Origin: Bacillota bacterium
Lineage (GTDB): Bacteria > Bacillota > Dethiobacteria > Dethiobacterales > Dethiobacteraceae
Assembly (NCBI GenBank): GCA_018725565.1
Contig: QLUR01000004.1
Location: forward strand, 1-64,000
Direction: 5' to 3'
DNA: 64,000 bases
How positions within the stretch are numbered: position 1 is the first letter of the stretch; each line of letters begins with the position of its first letter. The notes under the pieces are model-generated. The model saw only the letters and a list, made by a program, of their open reading frames with translations. It was not told the DNA's origin and searched no databases. Positions 55,587 to 63,434 of the stretch are shown piece after piece. Made by a program: the position numbers and the translations under genes.

Positions 55587-57263
55587 ATGAATCTTCTGAA
55601 AAGATGCATCAGCGTTTTTGCGGTTATGCTGGCAGTTGCTTTAGTGTGGGTCAATAGTGCCGAAGGAACACAGCCCCTGCGGACAAGTTCACTCGAGCAT
55701 GGTAATCGCGTGCGTACTTTTAGCTATTACGTACCCACCGGGCATGACATCCGAACAGAGGCGCCTCTTGTTATCTCCCTGCATGGGTTAGGCAGCAGTG
55801 GAGCGGGGCAGGCAGTGCTAACCGGGGCCGCGGCAGTTGCGGAACAAAATGGGTTCATTGTCGCTTTCCCCAACTGTTTTCCGCTGACGGGAACGCATCC
55901 GAATCTGCCAGCCCTGCCGGGTGCCAACCTGCAGTGGAATATCGGCATTGATATGTCTTTGCAGTACAGAGCCGGTGTTGACGATGTCGGCTTTATTTCA
56001 GAGTTGATTGATTATTTTGCAGAAAAATATAATATCGACCTGACCCGCGTTTACGTCAAGGGGATGTCAAATGGCGCAATGCTGGCTTATCGATTGGCCA
56101 TTGAACTCTCGGACAGGATTGCCGCGGTAGCGGGGGTTACCGCGCCAATGACAGTAAACTTTGCAGAGGCGAAGCCCCAAAGGCCGGTCTCCGTAATCAT
56201 CATGATGGGAGACCAGGATCCGGTAGTCCCATACGCCGGGGGCAGAGTCTTTCTGCACACTGAGGCGACAGCCGCCTTTTGGGCGGCTGCAAACGGCATC
56301 GCCACGGTTCCGCAGTCAGTATATTTGCCGCTGACTGCGGCAGGTGACCCCACCCTTATTCGCCGCACTTCTTACACCGGAGGCCTGGGTGGCGCCGAAG
56401 TAATATTGTACACAATAATAGGCGGCGGTCATACCTGGCCCGATGGGCCGCAATATGCGCCAATCGCTGCGATTGGCCGCGTCTCAAGGCATATCAATGG
56501 CAGCAGGGTAATTTGGGAGCATTTCGCAGAACATTCTCTCGGCAGGCGGGCAGCTATTATGGTTGAAGCTGCTGAAGCGGCGCCTTTCGCCACCCAGGAA
56601 GCAATCAGGACTGCGCGGGCGCGGCATAAAGCCGCACTGGCGGCGGTAGAGGACCTGCCTGACGGAGAAGGTAAAAAAGCCCTGATTGCCAGGCTGCGTG
56701 CCGTTGAAACCAGATTCCTGCCGGCATTGGCAGACATCGCCGACCACTGGGGCAGAAGTTCCATCAAAATGCTGGCCGGGAAAGGCATTGTCAGCGGCTA
56801 TCCCGATGGCAAATTCAGGCCCGAGGCCGGTATCACCCGGGCTGAGTTTGTTGCCATGCTGACCCGTGCCCTGGAGCTCGCCGCAAAGCCTGAAACGGCG
56901 GCCAGATTCAAGGACGCCGCCGGATTTGGCTGGGCCAAAGGTGCTATTGGTGCCGCGGTAGACGCCGGTCTTGTCGCCGGAATGCCTGATGGTAAATTTA
57001 CCCCGGCACGTCAAATAACCAGGGCAGAGATTGCTGCTATCCTGGCGCGTGTGGTAGAACGTCGCTTAGTGCCGGTCCCCACGGTTAAGGGGGTTGAATT
57101 TGCAGATGCGGGAGTCATTCCTGCCTGGGCTGCGGCTGCAGTCAGAAAGGCCAATACCGCCGGGTTGGTGCGCGGCTTCCCGGATGGTACCTTCCGGCCT
57201 GGCAGAAGCGTTACCCGGGCGGAGACAGCAGCTATGCTGCACCGTCTGGTAGCGGAAAGGTAA
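55587..57263 (+). CDS. Secreted SLH-anchored PHB-depolymerase-like esterase
   Basis: A 558-residue exported protein. Signal peptide about 1-26; alpha/beta-hydrolase of the LpqC/PHB-depolymerase type about 40-315, with LVISLHGLGSSG, nucleophile S161 in GMSNGA, acid D211 in GDQDPVVPY and H282 in GGGHTWPD; a helical linker; three SLH repeats at about 392-558 (LADIADHWGRSSIKMLAGKG, then TRAEF/TRAEI/TRAET). SLH repeats bind pyruvylated wall polymers, so the enzyme sits on the cell surface. Likely cleaves ester bonds in polyesters or feruloyl-type substrates. The frame is open upstream; the ATG at 55587 follows GGGGAGGAC and starts the signal peptide. Confidence 0.88.
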   Translation: MNLLKRCISVFAVMLAVALVWVNSAEGTQPLRTSSLEHGNRVRTFSYYVPTGHDIRTEAPLVISLHGLGSSGAGQAVLTGAAAVAEQNGFIVAFPNCFPLTGTHPNLPALPGANLQWNIGIDMSLQYRAGVDDVGFISELIDYFAEKYNIDLTRVYVKGMSNGAMLAYRLAIELSDRIAAVAGVTAPMTVNFAEAKPQRPVSVIIMMGDQDPVVPYAGGRVFLHTEATAAFWAAANGIATVPQSVYLPLTAAGDPTLIRRTSYTGGLGGAEVILYTIIGGGHTWPDGPQYAPIAAIGRVSRHINGSRVIWEHFAEHSLGRRAAIMVEAAEAAPFATQEAIRTARARHKAALAAVEDLPDGEGKKALIARLRAVETRFLPALADIADHWGRSSIKMLAGKGIVSGYPDGKFRPEAGITRAEFVAMLTRALELAAKPETAARFKDAAGFGWAKGAIGAAVDAGLVAGMPDGKFTPARQITRAEIAAILARVVERRLVPVPTVKGVEFADAGVIPAWAAAAVRKANTAGLVRGFPDGTFRPGRSVTRAETAAMLHRLVAER

Positions 57264-57277
57264 CAGTATAGCCAGAG

Positions 57278-57307
57278 GGGCCCTGCTAACAGGCAGGGCC
57301 CTTTTTT
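57278..57307 (+). terminator. Intrinsic terminator after the first SLH esterase
   Basis: GGGCCCTGC (57278-57286) pairs with GCAGGGCCC (57293-57301), followed by T6. Confidence 0.88.
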
Positions 57308-57471
57308 AGGAGGGGATAACACCGCCTCATGCTAATTTCAGGGGGCTGTTGTTTTCAAGGATGTCGAATTGCAGATTATGGCAAATAATTGTTGAACATT
57401 CAATTGCCTTTAGGTATACTGGGCACAGGTGGATTTCTGAAAAGCCATTATTTATAAAGGAGATAAAATAT

Positions 57472-58239
57472 TTGGAAATTAGAAAGTTTGAAGGAAAAAT
57501 CGCGCTGGTTACCGGAGCGACTTCAGGGATAGGACGCGCCGCGGCGATTGCTTTCGCCCGCGAGGGAGCGACAGTCGTCATGGCGGCCAGACGTGAAGAG
57601 CGCGGCGCGGAGGTTGTGAATCAGATCGCCGCGTTTGGCGGAAAGTCCCTTTTCGTGAAAACGGACGTCCGTAAATCAGAGGACGTAGACAATCTGTTTA
57701 AAACCATTATGGACAAGTACGGCTGTTTGGACTTTGCATTCAACAACGCCGGAGTGTCTTCACCGCACAACCCAACAACCATCAAAATTGACGACAACGA
57801 GTGGGACCGGATTATGGAAACCAATCTGCGCGGCGTCTGGCTCTGCATGAGGCACGAAATCAACATCATGAAGAAACAGGGTGGCGGCGCCATCGTCAAC
57901 ACAGCTTCCATTTTAGGCTTTGTGGGCGACTGGGGACTCACACACTACTGCGCCTCCAAGCACGGTTCTCTGGGGCTGGCTAAAACAGCTGCCCTAGAAT
58001 ACTGCAAGGATAACATCCGCATCAATACTATCTGTCCCGGTCCCATCATGACGGAAATGCTGGAAATGGCTCTTCCCTACATGCCCAAGATGTTAGATAT
58101 CATGGCCAGCAAGACAGCCCTGCGGCGTGTTGGTGATCCCGAGGAAATCGCGGGCGCTGCCTTGTGGCTGTGCACGGATGAGGCGGCGTTCATGATCGGC
58201 AAAGAAATCGCTATCGACGGCGGATATGTCACCTATTAA
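57472..58239 (+). CDS. Short-chain dehydrogenase/reductase
   Basis: A 255-residue classical SDR. Cofactor motif TGATSGIGRAAAIAF near residue 15 with acidic/basic positions suggesting NADP (AARREER after strand 2), NNAG near 93, catalytic Ser in NTASILGF near 145 and Tyr-x-x-x-Lys in HYCASKHGSLGLAK near 160. Family members are mostly alcohol or ketone oxidoreductases acting on unknown substrates. The frame is open upstream; the TTG at 57472 lies 9 bases after AAGGAG. Followed by a decayed tandem copy. Confidence 0.88.
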   Translation: MEIRKFEGKIALVTGATSGIGRAAAIAFAREGATVVMAARREERGAEVVNQIAAFGGKSLFVKTDVRKSEDVDNLFKTIMDKYGCLDFAFNNAGVSSPHNPTTIKIDDNEWDRIMETNLRGVWLCMRHEINIMKKQGGGAIVNTASILGFVGDWGLTHYCASKHGSLGLAKTAALEYCKDNIRINTICPGPIMTEMLEMALPYMPKMLDIMASKTALRRVGDPEEIAGAALWLCTDEAAFMIGKEIAIDGGYVTY

Positions 58240-58259
58240 CGAGATAGAGGAGACACGCA

Positions 58260-59031
58260 TTGAATACGAAAAGATTTCAAGATAAAGTCGTACTGGTCAC
58301 CGGCGGCAATTCCGGAATCGGAAAGGCCACGGCGTTGTCCTTCGGGCGAGAAGGGGCTAAAGTCATCATCGCCGCACGCCGCGAAAAAGAAGGCGCCGAA
58401 GTAGTGGATGAGATTAAAAGACAAGGCGGTGAAGCCTTGTTTGTGCAAACAGATCTGAGGACCGGCAGCGAAATCGACAGGCTGTTTGCAGCCGTTAAAG
58501 AGAAGTACGGAACGCTCAACTGCGCTTTCAATAACGCCGGTGTCTGGCCGGAAATGAAACTGACCGCCGACTACACCCTTGAAGAATTCGACGAGGTCAT
58601 GAACATTAACGTGAAAGCCGTCTGGCTTTGCATGAAACACGAAATCGCCCTGATGACAGAAGCGGGCGGCGGAGCCATCGTCAATTGTTCATCTGTCGCA
58701 GGGATGGGGCGGCCGGGAGGAAACGGCCCTCTACACCGCCAGCAAGCATGCCGTAATCGGGCTTACCCGTGCGGCAGCGATTGAATTCGGTCGAAAGAAG
58801 ATCCGCATCAACGCGGTGTGCCCTGGCTTCACTGAAACACCGATGCTGGAGCGCCAGTTGGCGGATTGCGGAGAAGCGTGAGAAAAACTAATGTTCCAGG
58901 GCATTCCGCTGGGGCGCTATGGAAAACCGGAGGAAATTGCCAGTAACGTCCTTTTCTTGTGTTCAGATGCCGCGTCTTATATCACCGCAAAAAGTATTGT
59001 GATAAGCGGCGGTCAGGGCATTCGTTCATAA
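58260..59031 (+). pseudogene. Decayed tandem SDR copy with frameshift and stop
   Basis: The first 150 codons encode a good SDR N-terminus (VTGGNSGIGKATALSF, NNAGVWPEM, NCSSVAGMG). Near 58710 the frame shifts by one base; the rest ([70 protein letters not shown]) continues in another frame up to TAA at 59029-59031. That second frame is also broken by TGA at 58879-58881, where a local pair of indels appears to hide AEKREK. The start is TTG behind GAGGAG. Similar in layout to the preceding SDR, so a tandem duplicate gone to decay; sequencing error could explain single indels but less easily three. Confidence 0.82.
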
Positions 59032-59317
59032 AAATAGCCTGCTGGATTGTATCAACCGCCCTTGAAAAAAGCGAAGCGCATGAAAAAGCAACCCTAACGC
59101 CGGAGGTCCGGCGTTAATTTATTTCTAAAAATATTTTTGAACACTTTGAATATTTTGGCAGGATTTTTTTTGCAGAATGTGACAAATGTTATGATTATCA
59201 TTATTACCATCTTTAGCTAATTTTCATGTCAGAATCTTTGAAAATTTTGTACTGCATAAATCTTCGGTCAAATCACGTGGCCCAGCAAATCTTTTTTTAA
59301 AACAAGGGGGTGAAGTC
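59032..59317. other. AT-rich non-coding region before the second SLH esterase
   Basis: No gene seen. A perfect 10-bp inverted repeat TAACGCCGGA/TCCGGCGTTA at 59095-59116 with ATTTATTT after it may end the SDR transcript. GGCAGGATT at 59157-59165, within T-rich sequence (TTTTTGAACACTTTGAATA before it), repeats the block at 55335 upstream of the first SLH esterase. Confidence 0.55.
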
Positions 59318-59443
59318 GTGACATCAGGGTATCCCGGCAGCTGTGGTTGTTTCTCCGGGCCTTATGACGGGATCCCAAAGGCGTCAGGTGTTAAGCCGAA
59401 AATCAGAAATTTAAGGAGGTTGACAAAGGTTGCCTGTTTTTAA
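59318..59443 (+). other. Possible 41-codon leader ORF overlapping the second SLH esterase
   Basis: A GTG 5-6 bases after AAGGGGGTG opens a frame (TSGYPGSCGCFSGPYDG) that ends with TAA at 59441-59443, 14 bases inside the next gene in another frame. Overlap suggests coupling. The segment could also be a structured leader: CCCGG/CCGGG arms are seen. Function unknown. Confidence 0.35.
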
Positions 59444-62363
59444 GATCTGGCATAAGCTTAGCGTAAAAAAATCAGTTTCTTGCCTGCTTATTTTACTGAT
59501 GCTTTTGAGCACGTTGCCGACAGGGGCCTGGGCGAGTGAGTCAACGCCGGTCAGTGCCACCATTTCCCTGCCGACAGCGCAGTATAACCTCGCTGCTCCG
59601 GGCGATGTAAGCACGACCATCACCTGGAACGATGCGAGCGTCGTTGCGTCTGTTTATCTGGACATATACGGAACACTTACGTTGGGTACTCACTTTGCGG
59701 TCAGCGAGGCCGTATACGTAAGCGAGGCCGTATACACGTCAGAGCTGACCATATTGAAAGGCTTCTTTACAGAACTTGGTCCGGCGGTAACGAAAGATGC
59801 TGTGTTGCCCTTCACCATCAACTTCAATGCAGGCGCTCCTGCCACCTTTACGGTGACGGTGATTGATACCCCTGTGTATATCACCGAGGTAACACCGGTG
59901 GAAGAGGTCAGCGTGCCAAACGGAACTACCCTCGTAAATGCCATCGCCGCCTTGCCTGCGACAACCACCATTGCGTTAAGTGACGGCAGCTCGATGGAGG
60001 TCGACTTGCAGTGGTCGATACTCGATTATTTCCCGGAAGGCACAGGACCAAATTATGCCATCGGTGTTTTTGAGTTACCGGAAGGGGTCCTACAGCCGGA
60101 TCCGGCGATTGCGTTAGAAGTGCGCACCTTTGTGCGAGTTCTGCCCGGGGCGACTATAACCTTGGCTGATTTCGACCAGCCTGGGGAGTATGTCAGCGGC
60201 ACAATGGTCGTCGGTGGATTTACCCGCACCTACCATTATTACCTGCCCAGCGAACTCGACCCGGCTGTACCGCTACCCGTAGTGTTCAACCTGCATGGGG
60301 GCGGCTCCCACGGGTTGGGTCAGCTGTACTACTCCGGGTTCGATGTCGTTGCGGAAAGGGAAGGCTTTATCGTTGTCAGCCCGGATTATGGCTCAGGGCG
60401 CGCCGGCGCTGCTACCTGGTCATTTACCGTGCCACAGGACATAGCCTTCTTCGATGCGCTCATCGACCACTTGGTGACAACTTACAACATCGATACCAGA
60501 AGGATTTATGCCGCAGGCATATCGATGGGCGGCGGCCGCGCCATTGAGATGGCGTATAGACTATCCGACAGAGTAGCTGCCATTGCCTCAGTCAGCAACA
60601 GAGCAACCGGCCTTTTGGTCGGAACGCCACCTGTGCCCAGAGTGCTGCCCAGACCGATGACTATGGTCTTTTTGGGCGGCACTAAAGAGCGCCTTGGCTA
60701 CGTACCACCCGCCTGGTTAGATTTTGCTGCGCCAATTCTGAGCAATGTGCAAACTTCATTGCTACCGCAGCTCTTTTCCGGTTCCATCCCCGAACCTGAT
60801 ATAAAGCAGTGGTCAGCTACTGAAGACGACCCGACCAGTATCACCAGATACCATTGGAGCGGAGGAGCCTTTGGCACCGAGGTGTTCGTTTACTATATCG
60901 AGGAAGGCGGGCATACCTGGCCGGGCAAGTACCAATATGCCAGCGTCATTTCTGTTGGCCGGACCTCGATGCATATTGATGCAACCGAACACATCTGGAA
61001 GCATCTCAGCCTGCACAAAATACCTTTTGCAACCAACGCCGATCTCTCAGCGCTGACCATAAGCCAGGGAGTTCTTACGCCGGCTTTCAATGCTGCGGTG
61101 ACCGCCTACACAGTTAACGTCGCCAACGCTGTGTCCAACATAGACATCACAGCCACAGCGGCCCATACCGGCGCCACGATGACTATCAGCAGCACTGCTC
61201 AGACCAGCGGTACCGCCAGGACGGTTCCGCTGGTTGTGGGAGCCAACACGATTACCATCGTTGTTACGGCCGAGGACGGGACGACACTGAAGACCTACAC
61301 CGTCACCGTGAACCGGGCGGCGGCTCCGGTTCCCGTTCCCGTAGACCCAGCACCTGTACCAGCACCTGCACCTGTACCAACACCAGTACCTGTGCCCACT
61401 CCAACTCCTCCGACTGTGGTTGAACGACCCATCGTTGCCGGGCAGCCCACGGAAGTTATGCTGGAAGGCGCAGCGAGAATTACCGTAGCAGCAGGAGCCA
61501 TTACCGGAGCAGCACCCAGAATTACCGCACAAGTTTTGCCCGAAGCAGCGGCTGCGCCGTTAATGGCGGCAGCCGCTGGAGCTGGCCTCAGCGCGGCAAG
61601 TGAAGTCGTGGTGCTTACGCTTGCCGGCGGTGTGTTTACGGCGCCGGTGCAGCTGACGCTGAACTTTGACCCGGCTAAGGTTGCTGCGGGACAGGTGCCA
61701 AGTGTATTCGTTTATAATGAGCGGACCGGGCGCTGGATTTTCCTTGGCGGCCAGGTCGGAGTCGCTACAATTACGGTTACAGTTGACAGGTTTTCCAGGT
61801 TTGCTGTGTTTGCCACGAGACCCTTACCGGCGCTGGCTGACATTGCCGACCACTGGGGCAGGGGTTCCATCAGGACGCTGGCCGGTATGGGTATTGTCAG
61901 CGGCTTTCCTGATGGCAGATTTAATCCTAATGCCGGAGTGACCAGAACGGAATTTGTCAGTATGCTGACGCGGGCTCTGGAACTTGAGGCCAAGCCGCGA
62001 GCGGCTGCCAGGTTTACGGATGCAGACGGCTGGGCTCAAGGCGCCATCGGCGCTGCTGCGGAAGCAGGCCTAGTTGCCGGCTACGCTGACAACACATTCG
62101 GCGGTGCCCGCCGGATTACCAGAGCGGAGATGGCGGTAATTCTGCAGCGTGTGATTCGCAAAGGCCTTGTGCCGGTTGCCGTGACTGCGGAGGCGGACTT
62201 TGCCGATGCGAGAGCTTTCCCGGCCTGGGCCGCGGATGGCATCAGAGTAGCCAGCAGAGCGGGCTTAGTACGCGGCTTCCAGGATCGGACGTTCCGTCCG
62301 GGAAGCACGACTACCAGGGCGGAAGCGGCAGCTATGCTGTACCGCTTGGTAGCGGAAAGGTAA
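59430..62363 (+). CDS. Large secreted SLH-anchored esterase-like protein with Ig-type modules
   Basis: A 977-residue exported protein. Signal peptide about 1-36; X2-like Ig module about 43-150; esterase domain about 250-525 with VVFNLHGGGSHG, S365 in GISMGG and H495 in GGHTWPG; cadherin-like beta-sandwich about 537-629 (LSALTISQGVLTPAF...YTVTVNR); Pro/Val linker 632-663; a ZU5-like beta domain about 670-795; three SLH repeats 800-977. The Asp loop seen in the smaller paralog (GDQDP) reads LGGTKERLG here, so catalysis is uncertain. The start is TTG behind AGGAGG. Likely a cell-surface polyester or carbohydrate-ester hydrolase or binding protein. Confidence 0.87.
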   Translation: MPVFKIWHKLSVKKSVSCLLILLMLLSTLPTGAWASESTPVSATISLPTAQYNLAAPGDVSTTITWNDASVVASVYLDIYGTLTLGTHFAVSEAVYVSEAVYTSELTILKGFFTELGPAVTKDAVLPFTINFNAGAPATFTVTVIDTPVYITEVTPVEEVSVPNGTTLVNAIAALPATTTIALSDGSSMEVDLQWSILDYFPEGTGPNYAIGVFELPEGVLQPDPAIALEVRTFVRVLPGATITLADFDQPGEYVSGTMVVGGFTRTYHYYLPSELDPAVPLPVVFNLHGGGSHGLGQLYYSGFDVVAEREGFIVVSPDYGSGRAGAATWSFTVPQDIAFFDALIDHLVTTYNIDTRRIYAAGISMGGGRAIEMAYRLSDRVAAIASVSNRATGLLVGTPPVPRVLPRPMTMVFLGGTKERLGYVPPAWLDFAAPILSNVQTSLLPQLFSGSIPEPDIKQWSATEDDPTSITRYHWSGGAFGTEVFVYYIEEGGHTWPGKYQYASVISVGRTSMHIDATEHIWKHLSLHKIPFATNADLSALTISQGVLTPAFNAAVTAYTVNVANAVSNIDITATAAHTGATMTISSTAQTSGTARTVPLVVGANTITIVVTAEDGTTLKTYTVTVNRAAAPVPVPVDPAPVPAPAPVPTPVPVPTPTPPTVVERPIVAGQPTEVMLEGAARITVAAGAITGAAPRITAQVLPEAAAAPLMAAAAGAGLSAASEVVVLTLAGGVFTAPVQLTLNFDPAKVAAGQVPSVFVYNERTGRWIFLGGQVGVATITVTVDRFSRFAVFATRPLPALADIADHWGRGSIRTLAGMGIVSGFPDGRFNPNAGVTRTEFVSMLTRALELEAKPRAAARFTDADGWAQGAIGAAAEAGLVAGYADNTFGGARRITRAEMAVILQRVIRKGLVPVAVTAEADFADARAFPAWAADGIRVASRAGLVRGFQDRTFRPGSTTTRAEAAAMLYRLVAER
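59700..59735 (+). repeat. 18-bp tandem duplication within the X2-like module
   Basis: Two 18-base units ending AGCGAGGCCGTATAC lie side by side with one mismatch, adding VSEAVY twice in frame at residues 91-102. Confidence 0.8.
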
Positions 62364-62378
62364 CAGTCTCATGCCAAA

Positions 62379-62398
62379 GGGGCCCTGTACAGGGCCCC
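62379..62398 (+). terminator. Terminator-like palindrome after the second SLH esterase
   Basis: GGGGCCCTGT and ACAGGGCCCC form a perfect 20-base palindrome with no spare loop bases and only TAATTCTT after it. Likely a weak terminator similar to that of the first esterase gene. Confidence 0.6.
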
Positions 62399-62503
62399 TA
62401 ATTCTTGGAGGGGCTAACGCGGAAACGAATCGTGGGTTAGAGTCTTCCGGCAAGACGCTTTTTGTGGTAATATATACAGCGAGAACCGCAAGGAGGTGAG
62501 CAT

Positions 62504-62728
62504 TTGAGACAATTCAAAATTGTGGTTGAAAAACACACTGATGGTTATGTGGCTTACCCATTGGGGGTTAAGGGAGCTATAGTTGGTCAGGGAGATTCTT
62601 ACGAGGAAGCGCTGACGGATGTAAGATCAGCAATCCGATTCCATATTGAGACCTTTGGCGCCGATGTACTTAATATGGAGCCGCCTATTCTTGAGGCGTT
62701 TGTTGCGGAAGCGGGAGTCGAAATCTGA
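62504..62728 (+). CDS. hicB: HicB-like antitoxin
   Basis: A 74-residue protein with the HicB partial RNase H-like fold: FKIVVEKHTDGYVAYPLGVKGAIVGQGDSYEEAL and a helix DVRSAIRFHIETF. It lacks an added DNA-binding domain, as in short HicB proteins. Start TTG behind AAGGAGGTGAGC. Here hicB precedes hicA and the stop overlaps the hicA ATG by one base. Confidence 0.85.
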   Translation: MRQFKIVVEKHTDGYVAYPLGVKGAIVGQGDSYEEALTDVRSAIRFHIETFGADVLNMEPPILEAFVAEAGVEI

Positions 62729-62967
62729 TGGCCAGATTTCCTGTTGACGCTCCAAAGGGAAAAGTAATTAAAGCCTTAGAGCTTCTCGGGTTTCGTATCC
62801 TTCGGGAGAAAGAGCATATTTCTATGGCACGGAAAAACCTGGATGGAAACCAAACACCATTGACCATGCCTAATCATCCAACAATCAAAGCTTCGACCCT
62901 AAGGACGATTTGCACCCAGGTTGGTATTTCCCGGGATGAGTTCCTAGGTGCTTATAACAAGACATGA
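62728..62967 (+). CDS. hicA: HicA-like mRNA interferase toxin
   Basis: A 79-residue protein of the HicA double-stranded RNA-binding-like fold: KVIKALELLGFRILREKEHISMARK followed by LTMPNHPTIKASTLRTICTQVGIS. The catalytic His of HicA is usually in GS/SHxxx; here the EHISM His near residue 31 is the candidate. It cleaves mRNA when free of HicB. This cassette separates the intact SLH gene from the SLH remnant. Confidence 0.87.
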   Translation: MARFPVDAPKGKVIKALELLGFRILREKEHISMARKNLDGNQTPLTMPNHPTIKASTLRTICTQVGISRDEFLGAYNKT

Positions 62968-63008
62968 TTCATGATTAATGGAAGCGCAGCACACCCTTAC
63001 CAGGGACT

Positions 63009-63251
63009 AAGTTTGCCGTGTTTGCCATTTCGCCCCTGCCGGAGCTCGCTGACATTGCCGACCACTGGGGCAGGGGTTCCATCAGGACGCTGGCCGGTAT
63101 GGGTATTGTCAGCGGCTTTCCTGATGGCAGATTTAATCCTAATGCCGCAGTGACCAGAGCGGAATTTGTCAGTATGCTGATGCGGGCTCTGGGCCTTGAG
63201 GCCAAGCCGGAAGCGGCAGCTATGCTGCACCGTCTGGTAGCGGAAAGGTAA
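63009..63251 (+). pseudogene. Mosaic remnant of an SLH-esterase gene
   Basis: KFAVFAISPLPELADIADHWG and the whole first SLH repeat follow 61800-61997 of the large esterase gene almost base for base. Then the sequence jumps, in frame, to the last 13 codons. The skipped part corresponds to 61998-62321 (324 bp, 108 codons). From GCAGCTATGCTGC onward the tail matches the smaller esterase gene (to about 57269) better than the larger one. No start or signal peptide is present, so it is not expected to make a working protein. Confidence 0.85.
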
Positions 63252-63267
63252 CAGTATTTAGACGAAA

Positions 63268-63303
63268 GGGCTCTGCCTGCAAATTGGCCGGGCCTTTTTT
63301 CTT
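63268..63303 (+). terminator. Intrinsic terminator after the SLH remnant
   Basis: GGCTCTGCC pairs with GGCCGGGCC (one mismatch, one G-U) followed by T6. It occupies the same position as the terminators of the two SLH esterase genes. Confidence 0.65.
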
Positions 63304-63434
63304 TTCCGGGAGAACACGGGGGAGAAGGGATAAGTGCCCTCATAGGCTCTGATGGCTTTGAGCGGGAGGGCTGACAGGATTTGGGCAAAGATTGTCGAAC
63401 TATAGGTTTAAAGCAAGTATTGGAGCAAAAATTG

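Noticed and set aside
59157-59180. Possible sigma-54 promoter at TTGGCAGGATTTTTTTTGCA
   Set aside because: GG and GC are 13 bases apart rather than 10, and the sister block at 55335 does not keep a GC at any fitting distance.
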